Notes: generated by a model not told the origin, from the sequence alone. A DNA stretch of 64,000 nucleotides from Chrysemys picta bellii (GCF_011386835.1 NC_088797.1:60351587-60415586), one strand, 5' to 3'. Counted from the first letter of the stretch, positions 44,214 through 56,460 are shown. Numbers and translations: made by a program.

Positions 44214-45945
44214 CTTTCCTTAGTAGGGAAGGAGTGCTCATAACTGATAACATCAAGAAGGCTGAGGTATTTAATGCCTATTTTTCTTCAGTCTTCACTA
44301 AAAAGGTCAATGGCGACCAGATACTCAACACAATTAATATTTACCACAAGAGTAAAGGAACACAAGCCAAAACAGGAAAAGAAAAGGTTAAAGACTATTT
44401 AGATAAGTTCAATGTATTCAAATTGGAAGGGCCAGATGAAATTCATCCTAGGGTACTTAAGGAACTAGCTGAAGAAATCTCAGAACCGTTAGCAATTACC
44501 TCCGAGAACTCATGAAGGATGGGGGAGGTCCCAGAGGACAGGAGACGGGTAAACATAGTATCTATCTTTTAAAAGTGGAACAAAAAGAACCCTTGGAATT
44601 ACTGATCAATCAGCCTAAATTTCTGATACCGGAAAAGATACTGGAACAAATTATTAAGCAATCAAGTTGAAACACCTGGAGAATAATAGGGTTATGAGGA
44701 ATAGTCTGCATGGATTTGTCAAGAACAAATCATGACAAACCAACCTAATTTCCTTCTTTGACAGGATTACTGGCCTAGTGGATAGGATAGGTGGGAAGCA
44801 GTAGCTGTGATATATCTTTGTTTTAGTAAGGCTTTTGACACAGTCCCACATGACATTCTCATAAGCAAACTAGGGAAATGTAGTCTAGATGAATTTATTA
44901 TAAAGTGAGTGCACAACTGGTTGAAAGACTATACTCAATATAAATTGTTTATTGTCACACTGGGTGGGTATATCTAGTGGGGTCCTTCAGGGTTCAGACC
45001 TGGGTCAGGGTACTATTTAATATTTTCATTAATGACTTGGATAATGGAGTGGAGAGGATGCTTATAAAATTTGCAGATGACACCAAGCTGGGAGTGGCTG
45101 CAAGCACTTTGGAGGACAGGATCAGAATTCAAAATGACCTTGACAAATTGGAGAATTAGTCTGAATTGGACACGATGAAATTCAATAAAGACAAATGCAA
45201 AGTACTTCACTTAGGAAGGAAAATCAAATGCACAACTAAAAAATGGGGAATAACTGGGTAGGTGGTAGTACTGTTGAAAAGGATCAGGGAGGTTATAGTG
45301 AATCATAAATTAAATATGAGTCAACAACGTGATGCCCTTAAGAAAAAGGCTAATATAATTCTGGGGTGTATTAAAAAGAGTGTCATATGTAAGACATGGG
45401 AGCTAATTGTCTTGTTCTACTTGGCATCATTGGGGCCTCAGCTGGAGTATTCTGTCCAGTTCTGGTGCACCATATTAGAAAAGATGTGGAGAAAATGGAA
45501 AGAGTCCAGAGGACAGTGACAAAAATGATAAAAGCTTTAGGAAACCTGAGCTCTGAGGAAAGATTAAAAAAACTGGGCATGTTTAGTCTTGAGAAAAAAA
45601 TGAGGGGGGACCTGATAGTCTTCAGATATCTTAAGGGCTGTTATAAAGAGGCTGGTGATCAGTCATTCTCCAGGTCCACTGAAGTTAGGATGAGAAGTAA
45701 TGGGCTTAATCTGCAGCAAGGGAGATTTAGGTTTGATATTAGGAAAAACCTTCTAACTCTAAGGATAGTCAAACTCTGAAATTGGCTTCCAAGGGAGGTT
45801 GTGGAATCCCCGTCACTGGAAATTTTTAAGAACAGGCTGGACAAACATCTCTCTGGGATGATCTAGGTTTACTTTGTTCTGTCTCCACACAGGGGGCTGG
45901 ACTAGACGGCCTCTCAAGGTCCCTTCCAGACCAACATTTCTCTAA

Positions 45946-47090
45946 GTGAACTGGTTAGTGGGACTCAATTCCTAGCAGACAGGCGTCCACACTATCAAAA
46001 CTGGCCACCATCAGAACTGGCACTTGTTTGGCAATCCCAGCAGCCAGGCTAGTGATTGACAGGCCATGGAAACGGGACTTATCCCTTACCTCACAGGTAG
46101 CCTCTCTGGGCCAGGGGAGAGGCACTTGGGCAAGGTGTGTCAGCATGCAGTGCTGATACCTGTGTTTTGGACATAGATTGAGGACTTCACTCTCTAGTCA
46201 GTTTCTTATTAAGATCCCAGCAGAAAGGAAAACACTTCTCTCCTGATTTGTCAATGCTCAGCATCCCAGATGTATCGCATGGCTCCAGCACTGTATCCCG
46301 CAAAGAGAGCACTTTGTTCTTTAGTTACAGCTTATCAATCTCCCATTCCCGTGTTGGCTGGTCTAGGACAAGTTTTCAGAGCAGCCTGAACCTGACCTCT
46401 AACTTTTATGACATCCAAAATCACATGCCCACATTCTTGACCACTCGTTTTGAGTGACCACATTTTTACATGTCCCAACATTTGTATTTGACCTTGCAAA
46501 TAGTATTTCCTCCCCCCACCCACCTCCTAGAGATTAAGTAGTTTGCCTGCTTGGAAGTGGATAGCTGAAGACTGTATCCAAGAATTTAGTTTCCCTTCTC
46601 TGTGCTCAGATTGTGGGTGCTCAAACTTATCAACGACAGAAAATTTGGCTTTATATCTCAGTATTATATTTATTTTCTCTGAAATACAAGTTGTGAGCAG
46701 CCAGCAAGCAGACTTTCCAGAACAGTGGGACATAACAAGAGACAGGCCCAAACCAAAACCACAGATCTGAACCCACACAGATTTTGGAGCTGCATCTATC
46801 AGAATTTCAACTCTGTGGCTCAGATGCATCTACATGCCTAATACTGCTGAAGGCCAAGTAGTGATAGCATGAAAACTGGATTCGTTTTGACACCTGAATA
46901 CTTAGAGAGACCTACGTCTATAGTTTGCTGTTCCTTACCTTAGAAACAACTTAGCCTATTTATGATATATTTCAGATTTAAGATTTTTTTGTATTCCGAC
47001 TAAGAATTCTTCACTCACTTTTGGCCCCGTGCAGTGTGGAACAGCAGGTTTAACACAGAAAAACTGACATAATCAATTTGTTCACAAGAA
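45946..47090. other. GDF10 intron 2, nothing recognised
   Basis: No gene, clear transposon or tandem repeat is visible in this stretch. Confidence 0.3.
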
Positions 47091-47099
47091 CCCAGATTT

Positions 47100-47275
47100 G
47101 TTGGAGCAAAGGGGCTTATGGCTGAAGCACAGGATTGGGAGTCTGATGTGGATTCTATGCCACAGACTTCACAAGTGGCCTTGGGTGACCTCTGTGCCTC
47201 AGTTTTCCCATCTGTAAAAAGGGATGACACCTATTTCAGTTTTTGGAGATTCTCTGACGTAAAGCATTATCCGTT
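47100..47275 (+). mobile_element. MIR/CORE-SINE-like element
   Basis: The CORE-like GCCTTGGGTGACCTCTGTGC and TTTTCCCATCTGTAAAAAGG follow a diverged tRNA-like head. A CR1 fragment starts directly after it. Confidence 0.55.
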
Positions 47276-47284
47276 ATTTGTGTG

Positions 47285-47930
47285 CACGTTGGGTAATTCA
47301 TAGGCTAAGGCCAGAAGGGTCCACTGTGATCATTTAGTCTGACCCACTGCATAACGCCGGCCATAGGACTTCCCTCAATTAATTCCTATTCGAACTAGAG
47401 CAGATCTTTTCAGAAAAAATATCTAATCTTGATTTTAAAATTGCCAGTGATGGAGAATTCACCACAACTCTTGGTAATTTTTTTCCCAATGGTTAATTAC
47501 CCTCACGGTTAAAATATTGTGCCTTAGTTCTAGTATGAATTTGTCTAGCCTTTGGATCTTGTTTGTTTGCTGGATTGAAGAGCCCTTTATCATCAAATTT
47601 TTGTTCCTCATAAAGGTACTTATAGTCTGTGACTAAGTCACCCCTTAACCATCTCTTTGTAAACTAAGTAGATTGATCTCCTTCAGTCTCTCACTGTAAG
47701 GCAGGTTTTCCAATCCTTTAATTATTCTTGTGGCTCTTCTCTGAACCCTCTCAGTGTATCAACATCCTTGTTGAACTGTTGACACCTGAACCAAACACAG
47801 TATTGCAGTAGTGGTCGCCAAATACAGAGGTATTACAACCTTGCTATTCAAAAGTCCTCGGTATATGCATTATGCTTTACTGCTCATCTGAGCAGTTTGC
47901 ATGTACACATGCATTTTCTATGTAAGAACA
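47285..47930 (-). mobile_element. CR1 LINE 3' fragment
   Basis: GGCCAGAAGGGTCCACTGTG, TTGATTTTAAAATTGCCAGT and TTATTCTTGTGGCTCTTCTC give an antisense CR1 3' region of the same subfamily as 3066-3345. Confidence 0.7.
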
Positions 47931-49345
47931 TAAGAATGGTCATACTGAGTCAGACCAATGGTCCATTTAACCCAGTATCCTGTATTCCCAAGAGTGGCCA
48001 ATGCCAGGTGCTTCAAGGGGAATGAACAGAAAAGATAATCATTAAGTGATCTAACCCATGTTGACCATTCCCAGCTTCTGGCAAACACAGTCTAAGGACA
48101 CCATCCCTGTTCATCTTGTCTAATAGCCACTGATGGACCTATCCTCCATGAACTTATCTAGTTCCTTTTTGAACCCTGTTATAGTCTTGGCCTTCACAAC
48201 ATCCTCTGGCAAGGAGTTCCACAGGTTGACTGTGTGTTGTGTGAAGAAATACTTCCTTTTGTTTGTTTTAAACCTGCTGCCTATTCATTTCATTTGGTGA
48301 CCTCTAGTTCTTGTGTTATGAGAAGGAGTAAATAACACTTTCTTATGTATTTTCTCCACACCAGTCATGATTTTTGTTTCCCTTTTCTGTACCTTTTCCA
48401 ATTCTAATATATCTTTTTGAGATGGGGTGACCAGATCTGCATGCAATATTTAGTATGTTGGCGTACAGTGGATTTATATAGAGGCAATATGATATTTCTT
48501 GTCTTATTATCTATCCCTTTCCTAATGATTCTCAACATTCTGTTCACTTTTTTGACTGCCGCTGAGTGGATGTTTTCAAAGAACTATCCACAATGACTCT
48601 AAGATCTCTTTCTTGAGTGGTAACAGTTAATTTAGACCCCATCATTTTATAAGTATAGTTGGGACTATGTTTTCCAATGTGCATTACTTTGCATTTATCC
48701 ACATTGAATTTCATCTGCCATTTTGTTGCCCAGTCACCCAGTTTTGTGAGATCCCTTTGTAACTCTTTGCAGTCTGTTTTGGACTTAACTATCTTGAGTA
48801 GTTTTGTATCATCTGCAAATTTTGCCACCTTGCTGTTTACCCCTTTTTCCAGATCACTTATAAATATATTGAATAGGATTGCTCCTAGTACAGAACCCTG
48901 GGGGACACCACTATTTACCACTCTCCATTCTGAAAACTGGCCATTTATTCCTATCCTTTGTTTCCTATCTTTTAACCAATTACTGATCCAGGAGATGACC
49001 TTCCCTCTTATCCCACGACAGCTTACTTTGCTTAAGAGCCTTTGGTGAAGGACCTTGTCAAAGGCATTCTGAAAATCTAAGTACACTATATCCACTGGAT
49101 CGCCCTTGTCCTCATGCTTGTTGACCCCCTCAAAGAATACTATTGGATTGGGGAGGCATGATTTCCCTTTACAAAAACCATGTGGACTCTTCCCCCAACA
49201 AATATACATTTGTCAGGTTTCTGAAGTTGTATAAGTTGTGCCCTGCTTTGAAAGTGTGTTGTTTAAAAATCCAAGTCTCTACAAAATTAATTATCTCCAT
49301 ATCTTACAAAAACTCCATAGATTATCCTTTCTAGTATTTTCTGCT
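47931..49345 (-). mobile_element. CR1 LINE, separate subfamily, 5'-truncated
   Basis: The 3' UTR starts at AAGAACATAAGAATGGTCAT, then GGTCCATTTAACCCAGTATC. The minus-strand coding part at 48544-49209 reads DPVDIVYLDFQNAFDKVLHQ, NSGVPQGSVLGAILFNIFIS, KFADDTKLLKIV and WQMKFNVDKCKVMHIGKHSP, a reverse transcriptase with its FADD catalytic motif. It differs from the 3407 copy at many positions (GAILFN against GPALFN), so it is a distinct CR1 subfamily. It is truncated just upstream of the AFDKV motif region. Confidence 0.85.
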
Positions 49346-49790
49346 ATTTCTTATGGTGCCCTGTTGAGGACACAGATGATATCTACACATTTGAATGTAG
49401 AAGGACATCTCCAGTGAGTGTAGAAAACTCATTTGTGTGGTAGTGCTGAATGAGGAGTTAGATATAAGATTGCTTTCACATATGCAGGTTCTAGCAGCGA
49501 AGAAAAGCAGGAAATCATAATAACCATAATGTACATCTGGGGTCAAATCTAGAAGGCAAAGCTCCCACAGGACTTCAGCTTGGAACTTTATTAATAAGTT
49601 TCATCTAGTTCTATAGAAGGGATTCAAAACACAGCAGTAACACTATTGTATGATGTATTGTTGGGCCCCATTAATGTAGAATCTTCCCTCCCATCCAAAA
49701 GCAAGCTGAAGATTTGGTGCATGTGATAATAGTTTAATCCATTGTGTATGCCTGTGTTCTGTGGTTTGAGGTCATAAAACTAGAAATATT
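49346..49790. other. GDF10 intron 2, nothing recognised
   Basis: No gene or repeat is recognised here. Confidence 0.3.
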
Positions 49791-49794
49791 GGGG

Positions 49795-50195
49795 TGAAGT
49801 GTAAGTTGAAGATCCATATTAAGAAAAATTTCTTAATGGCAATATCTGTTAGGCTTCAGAATAGGCTCCGAAATAATTTGGTGGAAACCCTATAGAGGAC
49901 AGAGCACTGGACTGGAACTCAAAAGACCTGGGTTTGTTTCCTGGCTTCGCCACTAGCCAGCTGGATGACCTTGGGCAAGTCACATCACCTCTCTGTGCCT
50001 TAGTTTCCCCAACTGTAAAATGGATATAGTGATACTGACCTCTTTTTAAAAGGGCTTTGAGATCTGTGGATGAAAAGCACCATTTAAGAGCTAGTTATTT
50101 GCATTAAACTAGATTGGACAGAGCCCTTGAGCATTGTGAAGAAGGGGAAAATCCCACAGTAGCAGGAGCAGTTGGATGGACTAAGTAATCTTAAA
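49795..50195 (+). mobile_element. L3/CR1 fragment split by a MIR-like SINE
   Basis: The left block translates to KKNFLMAISVRLQNRLRNNL and VETL; the right block after 50106 continues with LDWTEPLSIVKKGK. The SINE sits between the two. This is the same LINE group as 33150-34075. Confidence 0.6.
49896..50106 (+). mobile_element. MIR/CORE-SINE-like element
   Basis: AGGACAGAGCACTGGACTGG (A-box region), GACCTGGGTTTGTTTCC (B-box region), TGACCTTGGGCAAGTCACAT and CCCCAACTGTAAAATGG appear in the MIR order. It lies 140 bases from the exon 2 donor of GDF10. Confidence 0.65.
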
Positions 50196-50247
50196 TCAAC
50201 ATATTGCAAATAAAGACAAGTGCATCAGCAGTAGAGACTCATACTAC

Positions 50248-51155
50248 CTTGGGCATTGGAAACTCGCAAGCCCCAGCACAGTAATATGCATCGAATGACT
50301 TGGGAGATATGATCCATTCATTCCAGCCAATGTCGGCAAAGTCCACTTTCATGTATCTTCTAGAGCAAATCCTGGGCTCGTTCCATTGTTTTCGTCTGGC
50401 TTTCTTCATGGTTTTCTCATCAAAATTTAGCATCTGAGATTTTGAGAGCACCTCTGTGTTTTCTTGACCTTTCCTCCTCCGGTCCTTGCGTGAGGTTTTG
50501 GGTTTTAGGGACTTGTAGGCACTTTCCCATATGTCATGTTTGTTGTATTTGTTGTTGTTATATTCCACCTCCGGCAGCTCGTTGTTCTGGATAGAGCTGG
50601 AAAGAAATATGTCCCTCCTGACCCGGGTGTCTGTGGAAGCATTGGGGGATAGGCTGGGATCCCCATCGCTGGAAGGGAACGGGTCATATCGCTGTAGAGT
50701 CACGGCCACACTGTTGGGTTCTGATATGGCCAGGTCATTAGCATAAACCAGTATGTACGGTAAGTGATTGGTTTGCTGTTCGGGGAAGCCCTGGTATTTC
50801 TCTCCAGAGTCAAGCTCCACACAGAGGATGAGCTCACCATCCCGTTTAGATTCCTTTATGATGTGGGAGATGTCCTTCATCTGCCAAGCCCCTCGCCTGT
50901 GGAGGAACACTGTGACATTGCCTTTCACCAGCCCATAGGCGGAGTTCTGGAGAATGCTTCGGAAAATGAGGCTGAGCCGTGGGATCTGGGGCAAGTGGAG
51001 GAGGCGGCAGGACGAGTTCTTGGAGCGTTTGCAGAACACTTCCCGGTGCCGGGGGCGCTTGTCCGAGTAAAAGTGGAATGTGGCAGTGAGGATCAACTCT
51101 GAGTCCTGCATGGACGTCAGATTGAAGCAGTACAGGGGCTTCTGGTCCAATAGGT
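50248..51155 (-). CDS. GDF10: GDF10 (BMP3B) exon 2: prodomain and start of mature ligand
   Basis: This exon carries most of GDF10, a secreted BMP3-group TGF-beta family ligand. The acceptor is CTTTCTTGCAG before 51155 and the donor is AAG|GTAGTATG at 50248. The frame begins in a split codon (residue 99) and reads LLDQKPLYCFNLTSMQDSEL, YILVYANDLAISEPNSVAVT and LQRYDPFPSSDGD in the prodomain. Basic motifs are TRVRR and, before the mature part, MKKARRKQW. The mature 110 residues start at QWNEPRICSRRY (residue 355) and contain KVDFADIGWNEWIISPKSFD and AYYCAGACEFPMPK, giving the first three cysteines. GDF10 and BMP3 share this layout; the ISEPNSVAVTLQRYDPFP block and the locus favour GDF10. No breaks are seen. 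Confidence 0.97.
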
Positions 51156-51374
51156 CTGCAAGAAAGTGAAGAGAGACCAACAGATCAACACTCAGGGGAC
51201 AATATATAATTAACCATGAATGCCAAGTGTCACTAAATAGTTGGGCTTACAGACCCAATGCTCTTCTCATGTACCTCACTATAGGCCAAGAGTGACTGGG
51301 CTCAATGGAGTTAGACCAGCTTAAAACCAAGCTCAGTGAAAGGAGACTCAAAGCACCTAGAGACCCCAACAAGG

Positions 51375-51605
51375 TCAGTGCCCCAGTGTGCTAGGCTCTG
51401 TGTAAACACACAGGACTCCCTGCTCCCAAAGAGTTTATAGTCTAGGCAGCCAAAAGAAAGATGATCATCCCTGCTATACAGATGGGGAACAGAGGCATAG
51501 GGAAATTAAGTGACTTGCCCAAGGTCACACAGGGAGTGTGCGGCAAAGACGGGAACTGAATCCAGACCTTTTGTACTCTGGCCCACTGCCTTAACCAAAA
51601 GACCA
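51375..51605 (-). mobile_element. MIR/CORE-SINE-like element, reverse
   Basis: CTATACAGATGGGGAACAGA, TAAGTGACTTGCCCAAGGTC and ACTGAATCCAGACC are the complement of the MIR CORE and B-box regions. It begins 220 bases from GDF10 exon 2. Confidence 0.6.
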
Positions 51606-52040
51606 GCCTTCCTCCCATTTCCTTCTGCTCCTCCTCATTCCCATTCCTTCCCTACTTCACTCTCTTTCCTACATCCCTCCCACAGGCCCTCTCTCCCATC
51701 CTGGGAGACGGAACAGCCTCAACATCCAACAAGCCTAGAGCTCAGGAAGCCAGCACCCAAGGATTTGCTTTCAGCGAACATACACACATACAGGGGTCGT
51801 TCTGCTGCTGTGTCACCATCTTCCCATAGGCTGGGACAAAGCAGCCCCATGACAGTTACCCCTCCCCTTGTGCATTGTGCTGGAGCCAGGCAGGTTCCTC
51901 TCAGTCATCAGGGACTCTGATTCTGGCACTGAGAGCAGGGAGACGGTGTTTCCTGTGCTCATGATGCACCCTTTATGAGTGCCCAGCTAGTACGGAGAAG
52001 GAGGAACCAACCTGACTGATGGCTGCAAAGTGGCATAGTG

Positions 52041-52793
52041 CAGAGGTTCTCAAACATGGAATGTATTCTGGAGGTGATGCAAAAAGAATTATGAAAAATA
52101 TTTACTGTGCACATTCAGAGCTGGGCATCTGGAGAGCAGCGGCTGCTGGCCGGGCACTCAGGTCTGAAGGCAGTGCTGCCGTCAGCAGCAGCAGAGAAGT
52201 CAGGGTTCCAATGCCATACCAGAGCTGGGTGCCCAGCTAGCAGCCGAAGCACTCTGCCTTCAAAGCTGGGCGAACAGAGAACGGTGGCTGCGGGCTGGCC
52301 AACCAATGGGGGCATGTAGTGAGGTGATGTGGCTCTCCGCCCCCCCGGAGGGGGAAGAGCCCATCCGGAGGCCGGAGTGGGCAGAGCTAGGGAGCTCTGA
52401 GCCCGCCCCTCAGAGGGTCAGGCGGCGACCCAGAAGTATAAAAGCTTGCCCTCACAGCTTAGTCAGGCCCCATCCGCCAGAGCGACCAGACGTCTCCAGC
52501 CTAGCTTGTGACTGGGAAGACCCCGCGGCCCAAGGCGGCCGCCAGGACTGGCCGGGCCTGCCCTGCGCCCGCTATCCACAGGAGCCACCGGGCCTGCCGA
52601 TCAATCCCTGCCTTGACGAACCCATGGTCCTGGATCCCCCAGACGAATTTCCCAAGCTCACCGGTGTGTAGTGAGCCGGTGTGGCTCCCCGCCACCCCGG
52701 AGAGGGTCGAGCCCCAGCAAACTCTTGTACAGGGCACAAGCTACTACAGACACAAAGAAGAGGGGCATGATCAAATAAGTTTGAGAACCACTG
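52041..52793. mobile_element. hAT element enclosing an LTR-like unit
   Basis: Ends are CAGAGGTTCTCAAAC and the complement of CAGTGGTTCTCAAAC. The flanking 8-mers GCATAGTG and GCATAGCA agree at six positions. A GC-rich unit at 52315-52748 sits in the middle. Confidence 0.75.
52315..52748 (+). mobile_element. LTR-like unit with TATA box
   Basis: The unit starts TGTAGTGAGG and ends GCTACTACA, so it has TGTAGT...ACTACA ends. A TATAAAAG box lies at 52437-52444. The first 47 bases (GTAGTGAGGTGATGTGGCTC onward) are repeated with changes at 52667-52713 (GTAGTGAGCCGGTGTGGCTC). I see no target duplication and no clear AATAAA. It may be a solo LTR or a short terminal-repeat retroelement; the class is not certain. 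Confidence 0.5.
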
Positions 52794-52795
52794 GC

Positions 52796-53005
52796 ATAGC
52801 AGACAGAGCAGTGGCCTGGGACTCAGGTGACCTGGGTTCTACTCCTAGCTCTGCCACTGCCCTGCTGGGTGACCATGCACAAGTCACTTTATTTCTCTGT
52901 GCCTCAGTTTAACCAGCTGTAAAATGAGGATAAGAATGCTGCTCTGCTTTGCAAAGTGCTTTGAGATCTATGGGTGAAGAGTGCTAAGTAGAGCTCGGTA
53001 TTAAT
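52796..53005 (+). mobile_element. MIR/CORE-SINE-like element
   Basis: AGCAGTGGCCTGGGACTCAG, GACCTGGGTTCTACTCC, GTGACCATGCACAAGTCACT and GCTGTAAAATGAGGATAAGA follow the MIR order. Confidence 0.65.
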
Positions 53006-53974
53006 ATAGTGGGGACAGGGCAGACTAACAGGATGGGGCACAAGGAAGGGGAAGTGCAAAGCAGAGACAAGATGGGGTGGCTGCTTCAGGCTCTCCCATC
53101 CCTTCCTTTGACCTTCCTCATGCTCTTCTGGTCCCTCCCCAAGTCTGGCCTTGAGGCCCTCTGGTTCCCACTGACTCCCCTCAGCCATCCCTGGCTTTGT
53201 CTCCACTGCTTCTGCTAGGTGAGAGGCTCCAGTCTCTTCAGATACTCTTCCCTCTGCTCTGGGCACCCTGAGCAGGGAAGAAGGGACTATTTGTCTCGGG
53301 CGAGGAAAGTCCCACGGAGCTGTGAGACTGAGGCAATAGAGAGGCTTCTAACTGGAGATGGGCCAGAATCAGCCCCTGTGAGATTTGGGGATCTTTAGAT
53401 TGGGAGCCAGTTCCAAGCTTTGGGGCTTGCCCATGGCAACTAGCTGGGTAGTTCTTAGGCCATGTGTACTTTAGAGGATCACCAGTTATGTGGCATTAAG
53501 GAGAAGCCACCAGAGAGTCAAGCCAACAGGGAGGGAGGCTGGGAAGTGGAGCTAGCCGGGATTTTTGCCCTATGTGAGTTCTAGCAGCTCTGCCTCCCCT
53601 TACCAGACAACGCATTTGCCTGTCTGCTTCCCCCTCACCCCAATGCCAGTTCCCAACAGGAACCAAATAGAGCCCACCTCAGGAATGCGTGTACAGCTCC
53701 GTGGGGGCAGAGCTGTGGCAGCCACAACAGGTGGGGCAGCAGCACAAGGCTACCAGATTCATTGCGGGAGAGGCCTGCCTTCAGCTTCTTTGCAGAGGAG
53801 GGCCAAGGCAGCGAGAGGGAGTCAGAGGTGAGAGATGCAAGGGGGAAAGAGGCCAATGACAACAGATCGGAGGTGTGTAACCCCAGAACACTCAGTCCTA
53901 GGGGTATAAGGATGTGGAGGTTTAACTCCTCCCTCCCTCCCCCCATGCTCCCACTTCTGCAGAGAAATTAATCT

Positions 53975-54270
53975 ACTGACCCAGAGCATAAGACTGGGAA
54001 TCAGGAGATATGGGTTCTACTCCGACACAGGATTCAGGCAGGTTTGTACTCAACATGACTAAGCCATGTTTCCCCAGCTACACTATTTATACACATGCTA
54101 GCTCTCACTGGGCTACCGCAAGTATGTGTATGTGGGCTGGGGAATCACACTCCTAACTTGTAGTGTAGACGTATCCTAAGTCACTTATTTTCCTTGCCTC
54201 AGCTTCCCAATCTCTGTAATAGAGAGTAGTGCTTACCTACTTCCCAGGACTTAATACTTAGCTCTTTGTA
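53975..54270 (+). mobile_element. MIR-like SINE, interrupted
   Basis: The head (AGCATAAGACTGGGAATCAG, GGGTTCTACTCC) and the CORE tail (AAGTCACTTATTTTCCTTGC, CAATCTCTGTAATAGAG) are separated by about 130 bases that end TGTAGTGTAGACGTATCCTA, a sequence like a Harbinger end. Confidence 0.45.
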
Positions 54271-54284
54271 GCTCTTCTTATTCA

Positions 54285-54475
54285 CTGATCAGAAGGCACT
54301 TTACACAAGTGATTGGTAAAACTACTCCTGTTTGGCAGAGGGGAGAATAGAGGCAGAGAGAAGGGAAGTGAGTTGGTCACAGTCACACAGTAGCTCAAGA
54401 GCTGAGACTAGTAGCCAGGTTGTATTCACAGTCCAATTCCATATCTGCTAGACTCTGCTGCAAATGTTTACAAAA
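54285..54475 (-). mobile_element. MIR-like SINE, reverse
   Basis: AAGTGAGTTGGTCACAGTCA, then CACAGTAG and CAGTCCAATTCCATATCTGC, resemble reversed MIR sequence. The match is moderate. Confidence 0.45.
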
Positions 54476-55504
54476 TGCTTTGCTAGTCGTTGGTGCATGC
54501 ACACACAGAACTTCAGTGCAATATAGTTTCATATCCCTTCTCCCCATCACTCCCTTTCTCCACCCCCCCAACTACTAGGGATATGGACATGAAATCAGGG
54601 CTCTGCTAATTCTTCCCCACCAGAAACTAATTCATAATCACACCAATCAAGCACACAACTGAGGCTGAAGAGATGTTGGACATCCTTCTGCAGTGGCCAA
54701 GTAGTAGCAAGACACCCAGGTGAAATGGATTTGGGAGGTAAAGGCCCCTTAACAGCTTTAGCTAGTGTGAAATGAAGCTGCTAGACTTTTAAGCCGGCCA
54801 TGCTGATCACAGTGCTGGCTGCCAGTTCATTTCCTATTGAAGTTACCTGAGACCCAGTTATTTTCTGAAGGTATCTTTCCCCTTCTGCCCCATCTTAGCA
54901 GTTATGGTCCGTGGGGAACATCAGCTGCTGATTCCCAAGGGAACTCACCATCAGTGAGTAAGGTGCCATTAGGATAGTGCTTATGTCTGCTTTACATGTG
55001 CAAGGTTCTGGATTTGAGTCCCAGGGGGACCAGCTGATCCAAAGAGCCACCAGTTGCAGTACAGAATGGAAGAGACACCTTCATCTAGGCCTTCTTGTAA
55101 GAATGCAAATCAACTGGTAATTAATATGACTATTTCCAGGGAATAATCAGATAGGAGATTAAGGAAGATGTGGAATATTGCTGTCTGTTTTGGGAGGGCA
55201 ATTGACAACAGAAAACACATCTGAGGTTCCCAGGGTACTTTAAATAGGACCTAAGACTAATATTCCTATAAGTCAGGTTAGCATGTTTCCCTATTTTACA
55301 AATACATTCTCTCATTTCTATTTCCCTATTTAAGACCAATGTTTTCAAAGTTGGGTGTTTGATTTTCAGAGGTGCTGAGTACCCACAGCTCCTTTTGTCT
55401 TCACCTGGGGCAGTGGGAACTCATCATGTCTGTAAATGAGCTTACTTCTACATTTAGGAACCTAAAATCGATGTAAATCCCTAACCTTTGAAGATTTTCA
55501 CCTA

Positions 55505-55590
55505 TAAAGCTTGTCTGAGGTCACCCAGCAAATCTATGGCACAGTGGGACTTCTAATCCTATACTTTAACCAGTAGACCATGCTTCCTCC
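55505..55590 (-). mobile_element. MIR-like SINE fragment, reverse
   Basis: TGAGGTCACCCAGCAAATCT and TTAACCAGTAGACCATGC are a short reversed MIR head. Confidence 0.45.
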
Positions 55591-56224
55591 CTTTTATGCA
55601 GCATTTGGGGATCTAGTTTAATGCATGGGGGGAAGTCTACTTTGCTTTTGCATATAGGTCCAGGTTCTGGTCCTACTGTAGTCAGTGGCAAGACTCCTAT
55701 TGCGCAGGATTTGATCCTTAGGATTCAAACCTGACTCTTAAGCTCTAAGCATTTCATTCTGCATGCAAAATGCCCGTGTAATTAGCTCTTGTACAGTGTG
55801 CCGTTGTTTCATGAAGCAAGTAGCTATTTACACCATCCCCTGAGTTGTCCCATAAGGTACAGATTATTCAAGTTTTAGAGGGCTGTTTAGAAACAGCACC
55901 AGAATCAGCAGACTGCCCTCAATCTATTATATATCAAAACAAAATCTTGGTGTTTTTATTTTTGTGACACAGCTGTAACAGCATTCCAGGCTCAGAAGAG
56001 TGGTAGCTTCCCTTCTAGTTTATCCATAGCCCTAGGTGTAAAGCATTTACATTTTCAAGAGCTGCATGGATCTGAAAGGTGTAAACACCACAGGGAAAGT
56101 CTGTTCTTGGATTCCCATAGCATAGGGTTCCCACTGAAGACAATGGAAACCAAGGACACAGCTGACAACAGAATGTAGCGCGCCAAGGAGGGCAAGAATT
56201 AGGATGATCTAGGGCAGTATAAAT

Positions 56225-56460
56225 AAAAGTAGCAGGATGAAAGCAAGCACAGGAAAACTTTGGCTGGTTGTTAATCATTAGATCCGTTAGGCTATGGAAT
56301 AGCCTCAAGCAATCCAGCTTCCACTCTGTCCTCCTGGGAGACATTTAAGAGTGGGCATTACACTGGAGAATGTCTTGTAGGGTATAATGCCATATGTCTT
56401 GGGATAGGGTTGATGGAGTAAACTCCCTAATCGGTTTATTTCCATCTAATGTCTCTGGTG
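56225..56460 (+). mobile_element. Possible L3/CR1 fragment
   Basis: The translation around 56280-56350 (VRLWNSL) recalls the C-terminal VRLW/VKHWN..L motif of L3/CR1 LINEs. The match is weak. Confidence 0.3.

Larger units (their letters stand above)
41645..45945 (+). mobile_element. CR1 LINE in sense, with two insertions
   Basis: The plus-strand CR1 starts within the endonuclease (SHDWN near 41670, SLWVKIKGG near 41810, [13 protein letters not shown] near 41950) and is interrupted at about 42053-43308. It resumes with GESDHA near 43325, passes a linker (KVKDYLDKFNVF, EGPDEIHPRVLKELAEEISE near 44460), is interrupted again at 43812-44213, and reaches reverse transcriptase (VLFNIFINDLDNGVERM, KFADDTKLG near 45070). 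It ends with CAAGGTCCCTTCCAG-type 3' UTR. Many stops break the frame, so it is older than the copy at 3407. Confidence 0.85.
35281..50247 (-). other. GDF10 intron 2 (about 15 kb)
   Basis: A phase-0 intron runs from donor GTAGTATG (50247) to acceptor TCTGTTCCAG (35281). It is filled with mobile elements listed separately. Stretches with nothing recognised include 35281-36290, 36405-37540, 41076-41640, 45946-47090 and 49346-49790. Confidence 0.85.
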
